This document shows, one piece after another, positions 28,027 to 37,472 of a stretch of 48,928 nucleotides of DNA (position 1 is the stretch's first letter; each line of letters starts with the position of its first letter). The notes under the pieces are model-generated. The model was not told where the DNA came from. It searched no databases and saw only the letters and a program-made list of their open reading frames with translations. The translations under genes were made by a program, and so were the position numbers. Source of the stretch: Arthrobacter crystallopoietes BAB-32 (GTDB taxonomy: Bacteria > Actinomycetota > Actinomycetes > Actinomycetales > Micrococcaceae); the NCBI RefSeq assembly GCF_000328305.2, contig NZ_ANPE02000105.1, positions 1-48,928 of the forward strand, in the 5' to 3' direction.

Positions 28027-29354
28027 GGCTGCTCCTCGAACTCGGTGGGAATGACTGCCTCGCCGCGCTGCAGCCGGCGGTGGGTGCCGGGCAGTTCCGC
28101 CAGCGACAGCCGGTGCCGCTCCGCCGCCCGCTGGACTGCTTCCGCCCCGGTGAACCCGGGCAGCAACTCGCCGTTCTTCACGAACTGCTCCAGCAGCGGC
28201 CGGTCGTTGCTGTCCCGCTCCGGCCGGTGCCCGATGCCTACCACTTCCGCAGTGGCCACGCCGTGGTCGTCCAGGCGGCGCAGGGCGTATTTGCGGCCGC
28301 CGCGCGACATCTTGTTCTTGGCGGCCTTCGCGACGGAAACCTGCACTCCGTCGTCGTTCTCCCTGCTGACGAGCTTGTATACCATGCTGGCAGTCGGGGC
28401 CCCGGAACCGGTGACCAGTTCCGTGCCGACGCCGTAGGAATCCACCGGCGCCGAGGCCAGCGCCGCGATGGCGTACTCATCCAGGTCCGACGTGACGGTG
28501 ATGTGGGTGTTGTGGTTGCCCAGGTCGTCCAGGAGGCGGCGCACCCACTGCGCCTGGGTGACCAGGTCCCCGGAATCCAGCCGGACTCCACCCAGGTCAG
28601 GTCCGGCAAGTTCGACGGCGGTGCGCACCGCAGTCTCGACGTCGTACGTATCCACCAGGAGGGTGGTGCCGTGGCCCAATGATGCCAGTTGCGCAGTGAA
28701 GGCGTCCCGCTCGCTGTCGTGCAGCAGCGTGAAGGAGTGTGCTGCCGTGCCGACGGTTTTGATGCCGTAGCGGTAGCCCGCCTCCAGATTCGACGTGCTG
28801 GTGAACCCGCCGATGACAGCGGCCCGCGCGGCTGCCACCGCGGATTCTTCCTGTGTGCGGCGCGAGCCCATCTCGATGCAGGGCCGGCTGCCGGCCGCCG
28901 TCGTCATCCGCGAGGCCGCGGAGGCAATAGCGCAGTCGTGGTTGAGGATGGAGAGGATGTAGGTCTCCAGGATGCAGGCCTCGGCGAAGCTCGATTCGAC
29001 GGTCAGGATGGGGGAGTAGGGGAAGTAGGCCTCGCCCTCGGCATAGCCGTAGATCTCGCCGGTGAACCGGAAATCGGCCAGCCAGTCGATGGTCGGAGCG
29101 TCCACCACATTGGTCCGGACCAGGAACTCCAGTTGTTCCTCGCTGAACGTGAAGCTGCGGAGGCCTTCGAGGATCCGGCCGGTGCCGGCCACCACGCCGT
29201 AGCGTCGTCCGTCCGGCAGCCGCCGGGCGAACGCTTCGAAAACCGAGCGCCGGTGCGCAGCGCCGGAGCGCAGGGCCGCCTGGAGCATGGTCAGCTCGTA
29301 GTGGTCGGTGTACAGGGATGTCGCGGGCGGAACCCAGCCTGTTTCGGTACTCAC
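28023..29354 (-). CDS. pncB: Nicotinate phosphoribosyltransferase
   Basis: PncB converts nicotinate and PRPP to nicotinate mononucleotide, the step after PncA in NAD salvage. The 443-residue length and landmarks TDHYELTMLQAAL, FTSTSNLEAGYRYGIKTVGT, DTYDVETAV and VRLDSGDLV fit the family. Translation starts at GTG 29354. The gene is divergent from clpS with under 90 nt between starts, as in M. tuberculosis (pncB1-clpS). Confidence 0.94.
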   Translation of the reverse strand: MSTETGWVPPATSLYTDHYELTMLQAALRSGAAHRRSVFEAFARRLPDGRRYGVVAGTGRILEGLRSFTFSEEQLEFLVRTNVVDAPTIDWLADFRFTGEIYGYAEGEAYFPYSPILTVESSFAEACILETYILSILNHDCAIASAASRMTTAAGSRPCIEMGSRRTQEESAVAAARAAVIGGFTSTSNLEAGYRYGIKTVGTAAHSFTLLHDSERDAFTAQLASLGHGTTLLVDTYDVETAVRTAVELAGPDLGGVRLDSGDLVTQAQWVRRLLDDLGNHNTHITVTSDLDEYAIAALASAPVDSYGVGTELVTGSGAPTASMVYKLVSRENDDGVQVSVAKAAKNKMSRGGRKYALRRLDDHGVATAEVVGIGHRPERDSNDRPLLEQFVKNGELLPGFTGAEAVQRAAERHRLSLAELPGTHRRLQRGEAVIPTEFEEQP

Positions 29355-29440
29355 ACCTCAAACTCTAATCAAGCAGCCGCGCCTTGAGTACCCGCCGGCC
29401 GAACGGGCGGCGGCTGCGGCAGCGGCCTACAATGGAAGCC

Positions 29441-29794
29441 ATGTCATCAACCATTGAGCTGCTTCCAGCGCTGTCCCCGGTGGTGGAGAACACCGTTGTT
29501 GACGTCGAGGCCGAAACCGAGCGGTACACCGGCACCAGCGAAAGCACGGCTACGGATGTGCCGTGGGTGGTCTTGGTCTGGAACGACCCGGTCAACCTGA
29601 TGAGCTACGTCAGCTACGTCTTCCAAAGCTACTTCGGCTACCCCGAAGCCAAGGCCAACACGCTGATGCTGCAGGTGCACCAGCAGGGCAAGTCCGTTGT
29701 CTCCAGCGGCACGCGCGAAGAAGCCGAACGGGACACGCAGGCGATGCACTCATTCGGGCTGTGGGCCACCTTCCGGAAAGCGGACCAGGCGTAG
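29441..29794 (+). CDS. clpS: ATP-dependent Clp protease adaptor ClpS
   Basis: ClpS binds N-terminal degrons and hands the substrates to ClpC/ClpA-ClpP. The 117-residue product has a variable N-terminus, then the core [20 protein letters not shown] and the helix preceding [17 protein letters not shown], where the Asn-Asp of WNDPVN forms part of the degron pocket. ATG 29441 is preferred for its typical MSSTIELLP start; ATG 29432 and TTG 29384 are in frame. The DUF2017 gene follows after 2 nt. Confidence 0.93.
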   Translation: MSSTIELLPALSPVVENTVVDVEAETERYTGTSESTATDVPWVVLVWNDPVNLMSYVSYVFQSYFGYPEAKANTLMLQVHQQGKSVVSSGTREEAERDTQAMHSFGLWATFRKADQA

Positions 29795-29796
29795 GC

Positions 29797-30363
29797 ATGG
29801 CGAAGGCTTTCAGGAAGACGCGCAAGGGAATCGCCGGCGAGCTGGAGCGGGCCGAGCGGGACCTGGTCCGCCGGCTGTTCGAAGACGTCATCAGCATGCT
29901 CGAACGCACCGCTGCCGCGGACGAAGATCCGCTGGCCGCCTTGGTCGGGCTGGACACCAACGCAGCCAGACCGGAGGACAGCGCGCTGCTGCGGCTGCTT
30001 CCGGACGGAGTCAAGGATGACGACGGCGAATCCCTGGAGTTCCGCCGCCTCACCGAACGCTCGCTTCGGGAGGACAAGGTGGCTGCCCTGCGGGCGGGTG
30101 CGCTGCTGCTGGAGCAGAACCCGCTGCTGCTGACTCCGGAGCAGGCCCAGCTGTTGGCCCGCGCCATCAACGATGTCCGGCTGGTGCTGGCGGACCGGCT
30201 CGATATCGAGACGGACGAGGACGCCCAGGCGCTGCATGAGATCGACGACTGGTCGCAGGCCGAAGACCTGCAGACATACCTGGCCCTGGTCTACAACTTC
30301 ATGACTTGGCTGCAGGAATCCCTGATGCAGTCGCTTCTGGCCGGCCTGCGGCAGCCGGAGTAG
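29797..30363 (+). CDS. DUF2017 protein (Rv1332-like)
   Basis: The 188-residue protein is mostly charged and helical, with a basic start (MAKAFRKTRKGI) followed by ELERAERDLVRRLFEDVISM and the C-terminal LALVYNFMTWLQESLMQ helix. The DUF2017 family is almost always found next to clpS in actinobacteria, which suggests a link with N-degron recognition or Clp proteolysis. That link is inferred from context only. It starts 2 nt after the clpS stop. Confidence 0.85.
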   Translation: MAKAFRKTRKGIAGELERAERDLVRRLFEDVISMLERTAAADEDPLAALVGLDTNAARPEDSALLRLLPDGVKDDDGESLEFRRLTERSLREDKVAALRAGALLLEQNPLLLTPEQAQLLARAINDVRLVLADRLDIETDEDAQALHEIDDWSQAEDLQTYLALVYNFMTWLQESLMQSLLAGLRQPE

Positions 30364-30456
30364 GTCCGGCAGGCCGGGTTCGTGGGTGTGAGATGGCTTA
30401 CAGGGCAGGGGTCAAAGTTCAACAAAGCCTTGCCCACGGCATATCCTCGATAGACC

Positions 30457-31407
30457 ATGAGCCCGGACATGAGTGCTTCGCCACGAACCAGCCAGCCTTC
30501 GGCGCCGATCGGTATTTTCGACTCCGGCGTCGGCGGCCTGACCGTCGCCCGCGCGGTGATCGACCAGCTGCCGCAGGAATCCGTCCTCTACGTCGGCGAT
30601 ACGGCCAACGGCCCCTACGGCCCGCTGCCGATCGCCGAGGTGCGGGCCAACGCCCTCGGCGTGATGGATGAGCTCGTCGACTCGGGCGTCAAGGTACTCG
30701 TGATCGCCTGCAACTCCGCCTCGGCCGCAGTGCTGCGAGATGCCCGGGAGCGCTACACCGCGCGGTACGGGATCCCGGTGATCGAGGTCATCCAGCCGGC
30801 CGTCCGCCGCGCCGTCGCCTCAACCCGCAGCGGCCGGATCGGCGTGATCGGCACTGCGGCGACGGTCGGATCGCGGGCTTACGAAGATACGTTCGCGGCC
30901 GCGCCGCACCTGGAGATCACGTCGGTCGCCTGTCCGCGCTTCGTCGAATACGTCGAAGCCGGTGTGACCGCGGGCGATGAGCTGCTGACCACTGCGGAAC
31001 GCTACCTTGCCCCCTTGCAGGATGCCGGCGTCGACACCTTGGTCCTGGGCTGCACGCACTACCCGCTGCTCACGGGCGTCATCTCGTACGTCATGGGAGA
31101 CGATGTCACGCTGGTTTCCAGTGCCGAGGAAACCGCCAAGGACGTCTATCGTGCGCTGGTGGGCAACGGACTGCTCCGCCAGGACGGCTCGGTCCCGCAG
31201 CACCACTTCATCGCCACCGGCGACGCTTCCCGGTTCGAGGTGCTGGCCCGCCGTTTCCTAGGGCCTGAAGTCCGCACGGTCGAGCACGTGGACCACGTCT
31301 CCGCCCAGTATCCGACCGGTGCCATCGCGCGGATCACGGACGAGATGATCGCGGCCGCACGCCAGGGGTCGCTGGCCGGCGCCGGGAGTGCGGGGGACCA
31401 GGCATGA
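30457..31407 (+). CDS. murI: Glutamate racemase
   Basis: MurI makes D-glutamate for peptidoglycan by cofactor-independent racemisation with two cysteines. The 316-residue protein has both: Cys85 in [11 protein letters not shown] and Cys199 in LGCTHYPLL. The N-terminal [15 protein letters not shown] and [11 protein letters not shown] segments are typical. ATG 30457 was chosen; ATG 30469 in frame is possible. It ends in an ATGA overlap with the phosphodiesterase-like gene, as murI and Rv1339 are adjacent in M. tuberculosis. Confidence 0.95.
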   Translation: MSPDMSASPRTSQPSAPIGIFDSGVGGLTVARAVIDQLPQESVLYVGDTANGPYGPLPIAEVRANALGVMDELVDSGVKVLVIACNSASAAVLRDARERYTARYGIPVIEVIQPAVRRAVASTRSGRIGVIGTAATVGSRAYEDTFAAAPHLEITSVACPRFVEYVEAGVTAGDELLTTAERYLAPLQDAGVDTLVLGCTHYPLLTGVISYVMGDDVTLVSSAEETAKDVYRALVGNGLLRQDGSVPQHHFIATGDASRFEVLARRFLGPEVRTVEHVDHVSAQYPTGAIARITDEMIAAARQGSLAGAGSAGDQA

Positions 31408-32198
31408 ACCTGACTGTCGTGGGATGCACCGGCTCCTTCCCCGGTCCGCTTTCGCCGGCCTCCTGCTATCTGGTTTCGGCTTTCGACGGCGAACGCACGT
31501 GGCGGATCCTGCTGGACCTGGGCAACGGCGCCCTCGGAACGGCCCAGCGCTATCTGGATCTGGAGGACATCGACGCGGTCTTCCTCAGCCACCTCCACCC
31601 GGACCACTGCATGGATCTGTGCGGCCTGCATGTGGCGGTCCGCTGGCACCCCGACGGCTGGTCCAAGGGCCGGATTCCGGTCTGGGGCCCGGAGGACACC
31701 GCGCTGCGGATGGCCACCGCGTACGGCCTGGACCCCGACCCGGGAATGACCGAGGAGTTCGAGTTCCACAGCTGGTCCGCCCGCGAAACGGTCAAGCTCG
31801 GACCCTTCAGCATCACTCCCTACCCGGTCCGCCATCCGGTGGACGAGGCGTACGCCATGCGCGTGGAAGCAGTGGAGCCCGGCCCTGACGGTCCGGTGAC
31901 ACGCGTGCTGACCTATTCCGGCGATACCGACAGCTGCCCGGAACTGGTCGAAGCTGCCCGCGGCTCCGACATGTTCCTGTGCGAGGCGGCCTACCACGAG
32001 GGCCGTGACGACGCGATCGAGGGCATCCACCTGACCGGCAAGCGCGCCGGGGCGGCCGCGACCGAAGCGGAGGTGCGGCGGCTGCTGCTGACCCACCTGC
32101 CGGTGTGGAACGATTCCGTGCGGACGGTCCAGGAAGCCCGCGAAAGCTACTCCGGCGACCTGGCGGTTGCCGTCGCCGGCGTCAGCTACGTCATCTGA
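31404..32198 (+). CDS. Metallo-beta-lactamase-fold phosphodiesterase (Rv1339-like)
   Basis: The 264-residue protein starts [20 protein letters not shown] and has the metal motif HLHPDH (His63, His65, Asp67, His68), with further ligands in [12 protein letters not shown] and a C-terminal LTHLPVW. M. tuberculosis Rv1339, in the same position, has been described as an atypical class II cyclic-AMP phosphodiesterase, so this protein may lower cAMP. RNase Z-like activity is the alternative. It overlaps murI by 4 nt. Confidence 0.87.
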   Translation: MNLTVVGCTGSFPGPLSPASCYLVSAFDGERTWRILLDLGNGALGTAQRYLDLEDIDAVFLSHLHPDHCMDLCGLHVAVRWHPDGWSKGRIPVWGPEDTALRMATAYGLDPDPGMTEEFEFHSWSARETVKLGPFSITPYPVRHPVDEAYAMRVEAVEPGPDGPVTRVLTYSGDTDSCPELVEAARGSDMFLCEAAYHEGRDDAIEGIHLTGKRAGAAATEAEVRRLLLTHLPVWNDSVRTVQEARESYSGDLAVAVAGVSYVI

Positions 32199-32220
32199 AC
32201 GGGAACGATAAGGTGGAGCC

Positions 32221-33006
32221 ATGACTTCAGTTGAACCCAGCTCTGCCGCGCCCGCCATTGTCCGAGCCGACGGTCGGAGTCCGGACCAGCTGCGCCCGAT
32301 CAGCATCACCCGCGGCTGGTCCAACCAGGCGGAGGGGTCGGCGCTGATCGAGTTCGGCAACACCCGGGTGCTGTGCACTGCCTCGGTCACCGCCGGCGTT
32401 CCGCGCTGGCTCAAGGGGGAGGGCAGGGGCTGGGTCACGGCGGAGTACGCGATGCTGCCGCGGGCCACCAACACCCGGTCGGACCGCGAGTCCGTCAAAG
32501 GCAAAATCGGCGGCCGCACCCATGAGATCTCCCGGCTGATCGGCCGGTCCCTGCGCTCGATCATCGACCTGAAGGCGCTGGGCGAGAACACCATCGTGCT
32601 GGACTGCGATGTCCTGCAGGCCGACGGCGGAACCCGGACGGCCGCCATTACCGGCGCCTACGTTGCGCTGGCGGACGCCTTGCGGTGGGCGAAGGACAAC
32701 AAGCTGGTGGCGCGTTCGGCGAGTCCGCTGACCGACACGGTCGCCGCCGTGAGCGTTGGCATTATCGACGGCGCCCCCATGCTGGACCTGCCGTATGTCG
32801 AGGATGTCCGCGCGGAGACCGACATGAACGTCGTCGTCACCGGTTCGGGCCAGTTCGTCGAAGTCCAGGGCACGGCGGAAGGGGCGCCGTTCGACCGCGA
32901 TGAGCTGAACGCACTGCTAGACCTGGCACTGGCGGGCACGGCGCAGCTGGCCCAGATCCAGCGTGACACGCTCGCCGGGACGCTGGCGGAGGTCATCCGT
33001 GGCTGA
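32221..33006 (+). CDS. rph: Ribonuclease PH
   Basis: RNase PH trims the 3' end of pre-tRNAs by phosphorolysis. The 261-residue protein has the conserved [18 protein letters not shown] segment, the phosphate-binding [16 protein letters not shown] and the acidic [17 protein letters not shown]. Length is slightly above the E. coli 238 because of an N-terminal extension. It overlaps the start of rdgB by 8 nt. Confidence 0.95.
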   Translation: MTSVEPSSAAPAIVRADGRSPDQLRPISITRGWSNQAEGSALIEFGNTRVLCTASVTAGVPRWLKGEGRGWVTAEYAMLPRATNTRSDRESVKGKIGGRTHEISRLIGRSLRSIIDLKALGENTIVLDCDVLQADGGTRTAAITGAYVALADALRWAKDNKLVARSASPLTDTVAAVSVGIIDGAPMLDLPYVEDVRAETDMNVVVTGSGQFVEVQGTAEGAPFDRDELNALLDLALAGTAQLAQIQRDTLAGTLAEVIRG

Positions 33007-33616
33007 GTCCCCGCGGCTGGTTCTGGCAACCCGCAACCCCGGCAAGCTGAGGGAACTTCGTGAGCTGCTGCGCGGGCAGGTGCCCGGACTGGACGTGGAC
33101 ACGCAGGTCATCGACGCCGCCGCTGCCGGAGCCCCGGATGTGCCCGAGACGGGACTGACCTTTGCGGAGAATTCATTGCTGAAGGCGCGCGCCGTAGCCG
33201 CTGCCACCGGCCTGGTTGCCGTGGCGGACGATTCCGGACTGGCGGTGGATGTCCTCGGCGGCGCCCCCGGCATCTTTTCCGCGCGCTGGGCGGGTGCCCA
33301 TGGCGACGATGCAGCCAACCTGCAGCTCCTGCTCGACCAGCTGTCGGATATTGCGCCGCCGCACCGCGCCGCCGCCTTTGTGTGCGCGGCCAGTGTCGTC
33401 TCGGCCGGATTCGAAGCCGTCGAGGAAGGCCGCCTGGCCGGGGTCCTGCTGACCGAGCCGCGGGGCGGCGGCGGGTTCGGTTACGACCCGATCCTCCAGC
33501 CCGAGGGGATGGACCGCAGCTGCGCGGAGCTCAGCCCGGAGGAGAAAAACCGGATCAGCCACCGCGGCCAGGCTTTCCGGGCACTGCTGCCGCATCTGGT
33601 CAAGGCACTATCCTGA
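32999..33616 (+). CDS. rdgB: XTP/dITP pyrophosphatase (non-canonical purine NTPase)
   Basis: RdgB removes ITP, dITP and XTP from the nucleotide pool. The 205-residue protein has all Ham1/RdgB signatures: [37 protein letters not shown] with the catalytic Asp, and GGFGYDPIL. Translation starts at GTG 32999, with GGAGG 6 nt upstream inside rph. This gives the coupled rph-rdgB pair common in actinobacteria. Confidence 0.95.
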   Translation: MAESPRLVLATRNPGKLRELRELLRGQVPGLDVDTQVIDAAAAGAPDVPETGLTFAENSLLKARAVAAATGLVAVADDSGLAVDVLGGAPGIFSARWAGAHGDDAANLQLLLDQLSDIAPPHRAAAFVCAASVVSAGFEAVEEGRLAGVLLTEPRGGGGFGYDPILQPEGMDRSCAELSPEEKNRISHRGQAFRALLPHLVKALS

Positions 33617-33736
33617 CTCTCCTGCCGATCCTCCCGCTGGCTCCCGCGACGCCGGCGGGGGCCGGGGTGGTCTTGGTCACGGAGCGGCCGCGGTAGTTCG
33701 CCGCCCGCCGGGCGATAGTGCAAACTGGAAGGCACT

Positions 33737-34411
33737 ATGAGTATCGCTGCCTCCGTTGCTGCCCAATCCTCCGGTTCCGCCTCCAACCTAACGGGCGTTG
33801 CCCAGTGGGCTGTGGACGTGATGGAGACGATCGGCGCTCCGGGGGCAGGCCTGGCCATCGCCTTGGAGAACCTTTTTCCGCCGCTGCCCAGCGAGGTCAT
33901 CCTGCCGCTGGCAGGGTTTACTGCCAGCCGCGGCAACTTCACCCTGGTCGAGGCGCTGCTCTGGACCACGCTCGGTTCCGTATTGGGGGCCTGGTTGCTC
34001 TACGGCATCGGTGCTGCCCTCGGCCGGCGCCGTATGCTGGCCATTGCGGACAAGCTGCCGCTGGTGGACGTCGAGGACGTGGAACGGACGGAAGGCTGGT
34101 TCAACCGGCACGGCTACAGCGCGGTCTTCTTCGGCCGGATGATTCCCATCTTCCGGTCACTGATCTCGATCCCGGCCGGCATCGAACGCATGCCCATTTG
34201 GAGGTTCCTGGGGCTCACGGCGGCCGGCAGCCTGATCTGGAACACGATCTTCGTGCTCGCCGGCTTCTATCTGGGCGAGAACTGGCACATCGTCGAGCAG
34301 TACGCCGGCATCTTCCAAAAGATCGTGATTGCCGCCGTCGTTCTCTTCGCCGCGTATTGGATCACGTCCAAGGTCATCAAGCTGCGCAACCGGAAGAAGT
34401 CCTCTTCCTGA
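33737..34411 (+). CDS. DedA family membrane protein
   Basis: DedA proteins are membrane proteins, some of which recycle polyprenyl phosphate or phospholipids across the membrane. The 224-residue protein has the family motifs ENLFPPLPSEVILPLAG and GRMIPIFRSLISIPAGIERM, with the expected arginines, and about five hydrophobic segments. A 120-nt gap without clear signals separates it from rdgB. Whether it transports undecaprenyl phosphate cannot be told. Confidence 0.93.
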   Translation: MSIAASVAAQSSGSASNLTGVAQWAVDVMETIGAPGAGLAIALENLFPPLPSEVILPLAGFTASRGNFTLVEALLWTTLGSVLGAWLLYGIGAALGRRRMLAIADKLPLVDVEDVERTEGWFNRHGYSAVFFGRMIPIFRSLISIPAGIERMPIWRFLGLTAAGSLIWNTIFVLAGFYLGENWHIVEQYAGIFQKIVIAAVVLFAAYWITSKVIKLRNRKKSSS

Positions 34412-34429
34412 ATCCGGCGCCGCCGCTGC

Positions 34430-35029
34430 CTACAGCCGCAGCTCGCGCATCAGGTCCGTGCCGGGCACATGGTGAATGGTGCTGAAGCCGAGCGCGGCTG
34501 CGGCAGCGATGTTTTCCGCTTTGTCGTCGATAAAAACTATTGACGAAGGCTCTGCCTCCAGCGCGGACAGCACATGCTGGAAGACTCCCGGATCCGGCTT
34601 CGTCATCCCGATGCGCGAGCTGTAGAAGCGGTGGTCGAAATACTTGGTCCAGGCCGCGCCGTCGAATTCGTCGGCCATCGCCGCGGGCATGTTGGACAAA
34701 ACGGCCAGCCCGGCCGCACGCGAGACCAGCAGCTCCAGCACGTCCAGGGTGTCCAGGTTCAGGTGGGACCACTGGATGGCATCGAGGGAATCAAGCTCGG
34801 CTGCCCTGCCCGTTGAAACCCGGGAGCCCAGGACCAGGGACCAGTAGTCGACCGAGTTGAGCCGGCCCTCGTCATAGTCCCGCCGATGCAGCCAATAGCT
34901 GCTTGAAGGATGCCGCAGGTCGATTCCGGCGGCTTCCTCCATGGCCAGCCAGTCCGCGTCTTCCGGGGCCGTGGAGATCACCATGCCGTAGTCGAACAGA
35001 TACCAGCTCCCGGCGGCTACCTTCTCCAT
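34430..35029 (-). CDS. HAD-superfamily hydrolase
   Basis: The 199-residue protein has the HAD motifs: motif I LFDYGMV, motif II in AVLSNMP, motif III Lys in GMTKPDPGVF and motif IV VFIDDKAENI. In motif I the second Asp (DxD) is Gly, as in the HAD branch that includes YihX-type proteins (DxG). Phosphatase activity is plausible but the substrate is unknown. ATG 35029 follows GGAG. The gene is divergent from the exonuclease gene. Confidence 0.87.
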   Translation of the reverse strand: MEKVAAGSWYLFDYGMVISTAPEDADWLAMEEAAGIDLRHPSSSYWLHRRDYDEGRLNSVDYWSLVLGSRVSTGRAAELDSLDAIQWSHLNLDTLDVLELLVSRAAGLAVLSNMPAAMADEFDGAAWTKYFDHRFYSSRIGMTKPDPGVFQHVLSALEAEPSSIVFIDDKAENIAAAAALGFSTIHHVPGTDLMRELRL

Positions 35030-35218
35030 GCCACCAGAGTAGACCCCCTGCTCCGGAGGCAAGGAAGTGCTCGGGTGTAAACAATGGGTGAAGTTTGCCC
35101 GCACCGCCCCTGACCAAACCCCGGCGCCCGGGCTTGGGAGCCAAAAGGTTCCACAGTTTCGGGTCGCCGTCGTCGTGCCTCCCGCTGACTGTCGGCACCG
35201 AAAGGTAGCCTGTGGGGC

Positions 35219-36235
35219 GTGGGAATTGAGTTCACGGCCATTGACTTCGAAACAGCAAACGGGTTCCGGGGCTCCCCATGTTCAGTCGGACTGAGCAAGG
35301 TACGCGACGGCAAAGTCGTTGAGGAAGCGTCTTGGCTGATGCGCCCGCCGGAAGGCTTCGACCATTTCGATCCGCGCAATGTGCAGATTCACGGGATCAC
35401 CGCCGGGATGGTCGCGGACCAGCCCCGCTTCTGCGACGTGTTCCCCGAGATCGCCGGTTTCATCGGTGCCGACCTCCTCGTGGCGCACAACGCCGCCTTC
35501 GACCTTGGCGTCATCCGGTCGGCACTTGAGGTGTCGGAGCTGGCCGGGCCGGCCTACGACTACGCCTGCACCGTCATCCTGTCCCGCCGGAGCTACTCCC
35601 TGGTGTCCTATTCGCTGCCGTTCGTCGCCGAGGCCGCCGGCGTGCCGCTGCAGAACCACCATGACGCGGTGGAGGACGCGCGGGCCTGTGCCGGGATCAT
35701 GATCGACATCGCCCGCCGGCGCGAAGCCTCCAGTGTGGCCGAGCTGATGCTCGGCCTGCAGCTGAATCCGTCCCGGCTGCAGGAGTATGTTCCGGGCCGG
35801 GACGGCCTTTCCAAGCCGACGGTGGCCGCCCGGGAGCGGCTTCAGCTGTCGGCCGCCGGCGGAGCTGCACCGCAGACGGCCTGGACCTACTGGCCGCAGG
35901 AGGGTTCCAATCCGCCGGCCAATCCCCAGGCGGACGCAGCCCATCCGCTGTACGGCCAGACCGTAGTCTTCACCGGAAACCTTGGCATCGAGCGGCAGCA
36001 GGCCAAGATCCGCGCGGCAGCGCTGGGCGCCCAGCCGGCCAGCAGCGTCACCCGCAAGACCACGGTCCTCGTGGTCGGCGATGGCTTTGTCGCCGCCGAC
36101 CTCAAGCGCGGCCGGCTTACGGCGAAGGCGCAGAAGGTGCTCCAGCTGCACGGCCGCGGCCAGCAGATCGAGGTCCTCTCCGAGGGCGAGTTCCTCCAGA
36201 TGCTCGGCGGCGACTGGCCCGCGGCCAGCGTCTGA
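35219..36235 (+). CDS. DEDDh 3'-5' exonuclease with C-terminal BRCT domain
   Basis: The 338-residue protein begins with an epsilon-like exonuclease: Asp9 and Glu11 in AIDFETAN, HNAAFDLGVI, and HDAVEDARACA carrying the DEDDh His and final Asp. A linker follows, then a BRCT domain from about residue 242 (LYGQTVVFTGNL, TTVLVVGDG, FLQMLGGDW). The exonuclease-BRCT combination occurs in many actinobacteria and suggests a role in DNA repair beyond the replisome. The start is GTG 35219, with a weak ribosome site. Confidence 0.92.
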   Translation: MGIEFTAIDFETANGFRGSPCSVGLSKVRDGKVVEEASWLMRPPEGFDHFDPRNVQIHGITAGMVADQPRFCDVFPEIAGFIGADLLVAHNAAFDLGVIRSALEVSELAGPAYDYACTVILSRRSYSLVSYSLPFVAEAAGVPLQNHHDAVEDARACAGIMIDIARRREASSVAELMLGLQLNPSRLQEYVPGRDGLSKPTVAARERLQLSAAGGAAPQTAWTYWPQEGSNPPANPQADAAHPLYGQTVVFTGNLGIERQQAKIRAAALGAQPASSVTRKTTVLVVGDGFVAADLKRGRLTAKAQKVLQLHGRGQQIEVLSEGEFLQMLGGDWPAASV

Positions 36236-36259
36236 ACCGCCGGGGTGCCGCTGTACCCC

Positions 36260-37336
36260 TCAGCCGACGGTCTGGGCGAGGAACAGGCCGGCCATGCCGT
36301 TGACTTCGTCGGTTCCCTCTGCTGCGGCGAGCCATTCCGGCGGCAGGCCGGCCTCACCGTAATAGGCGCCGAGCAGGCTGCCGGCGATGCTGCCGGTACA
36401 CGAGCTGTCGCCGTCGATATTAACTGCAAGGGCCAAAGCTGCGCGGAAATGCTCTTGGGGATCCGAAGCATGGCCGGCGAGGACTGCGTAAAGAGCGACG
36501 GCGAGGGCCTCGTCGGCCTCCAGCCCGGCACCGAGCTCCCCGCTGACGGCTTCCGCCGGCACCGGTCCGGCTTGGCCCAACCGTAGGGCCGCCTTGAGCC
36601 GTCCGGCCAACCCAGCTGCAGCCGGGATGGCCTCGGTGGCGGCCAGCACGGCGGTGGCCGCGTCCGCCGGGGCTGCGCCCTGGTGCACGAGTACGTGGAC
36701 GAGCGAGCTGAAGGCAGCCGCACTCTGCTGGGCGGCGGGACGTCCGTGGGTCAGCGCTGCACCGTCCAAGGCGAGCCGCCTGACCATCTCGGCGGGCACG
36801 CGGGGCAGCAGGCCGAAGGGTGCGGACCGCGCGACACAGTCCGCACCGTCGGTGTCGGCATTGATTGGGCGGGCCCGGCTGCCCATTTCGCCAGTCGCCA
36901 ATGCCGCCAGGCTGGCCGCGCTCGGAGACCGGCGCTCCTGCAGCAGCTGCTGGGCGTCAATCCACCGGGGCAGCGGCTGCGGGGCCGCATCGGGAAAACC
37001 GCCTTCCTGCCCGGCATACCAGCGCAGGTAGGCCAGCCACAGGCACGCCGTCTCATCGGCCGCGGTCCCGGCGTTGGCCCACTCCAGCGCTTCAAGCAGC
37101 GCGTCCACGGTGTAGAGCGCCAGCTGGGTCGTACCGGAAATCCGTGCCGTCTCCAGCTGCCCGAAGCTGCGCAGGCCCTCGGCCCCGTAGCGCAGCCGGA
37201 TGCCCTCGCGGCTGCTGGCGGTCACCGGATGTCCCAGTTGGTCGCCGAGGGAGCCGCCCAACAGGCAGCCGCGCACGCGGGAGGGAAAACCAGGGTCAGG
37301 GGAGCCGGAACCGGCCGGCTGCAGCACGTCATTCAC
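36260..37336 (-). CDS. ADP-ribosylglycohydrolase homologue with altered metal site
   Basis: The 358-residue protein has the all-helical DraG/ARH fold landmarks: GCLLGGSLGDQLGHPV near the N-terminus, ACLWLAYLRWYAGQ, and a C-terminal motif ending GSLLGAYYG. Active members use two Mg2+ held by a (S/T)DDTQ motif and a C-terminal GDSDST or DTDT motif. Here the first reads SGTTQ (67-71), losing both Asp, and the second reads GDSSCT (309-314), losing one. It may therefore be catalytically weak or inactive. The function is unknown. Confidence 0.8.
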   Translation of the reverse strand: MNDVLQPAGSGSPDPGFPSRVRGCLLGGSLGDQLGHPVTASSREGIRLRYGAEGLRSFGQLETARISGTTQLALYTVDALLEALEWANAGTAADETACLWLAYLRWYAGQEGGFPDAAPQPLPRWIDAQQLLQERRSPSAASLAALATGEMGSRARPINADTDGADCVARSAPFGLLPRVPAEMVRRLALDGAALTHGRPAAQQSAAAFSSLVHVLVHQGAAPADAATAVLAATEAIPAAAGLAGRLKAALRLGQAGPVPAEAVSGELGAGLEADEALAVALYAVLAGHASDPQEHFRAALALAVNIDGDSSCTGSIAGSLLGAYYGEAGLPPEWLAAAEGTDEVNGMAGLFLAQTVG

Positions 37337-37472
37337 CGGACCAGTTTAGGGTGGAGTACCGTGGCCCTGCCGCACGGGAGGCATTCAGCCAATTCCCAGT
37401 CAGCGGTGAAACGCTGAAACGGTTTGTGTTCAGAATGCCGGCGTGCTGCCGGCCGGAGGAGGTAAAGAATAC

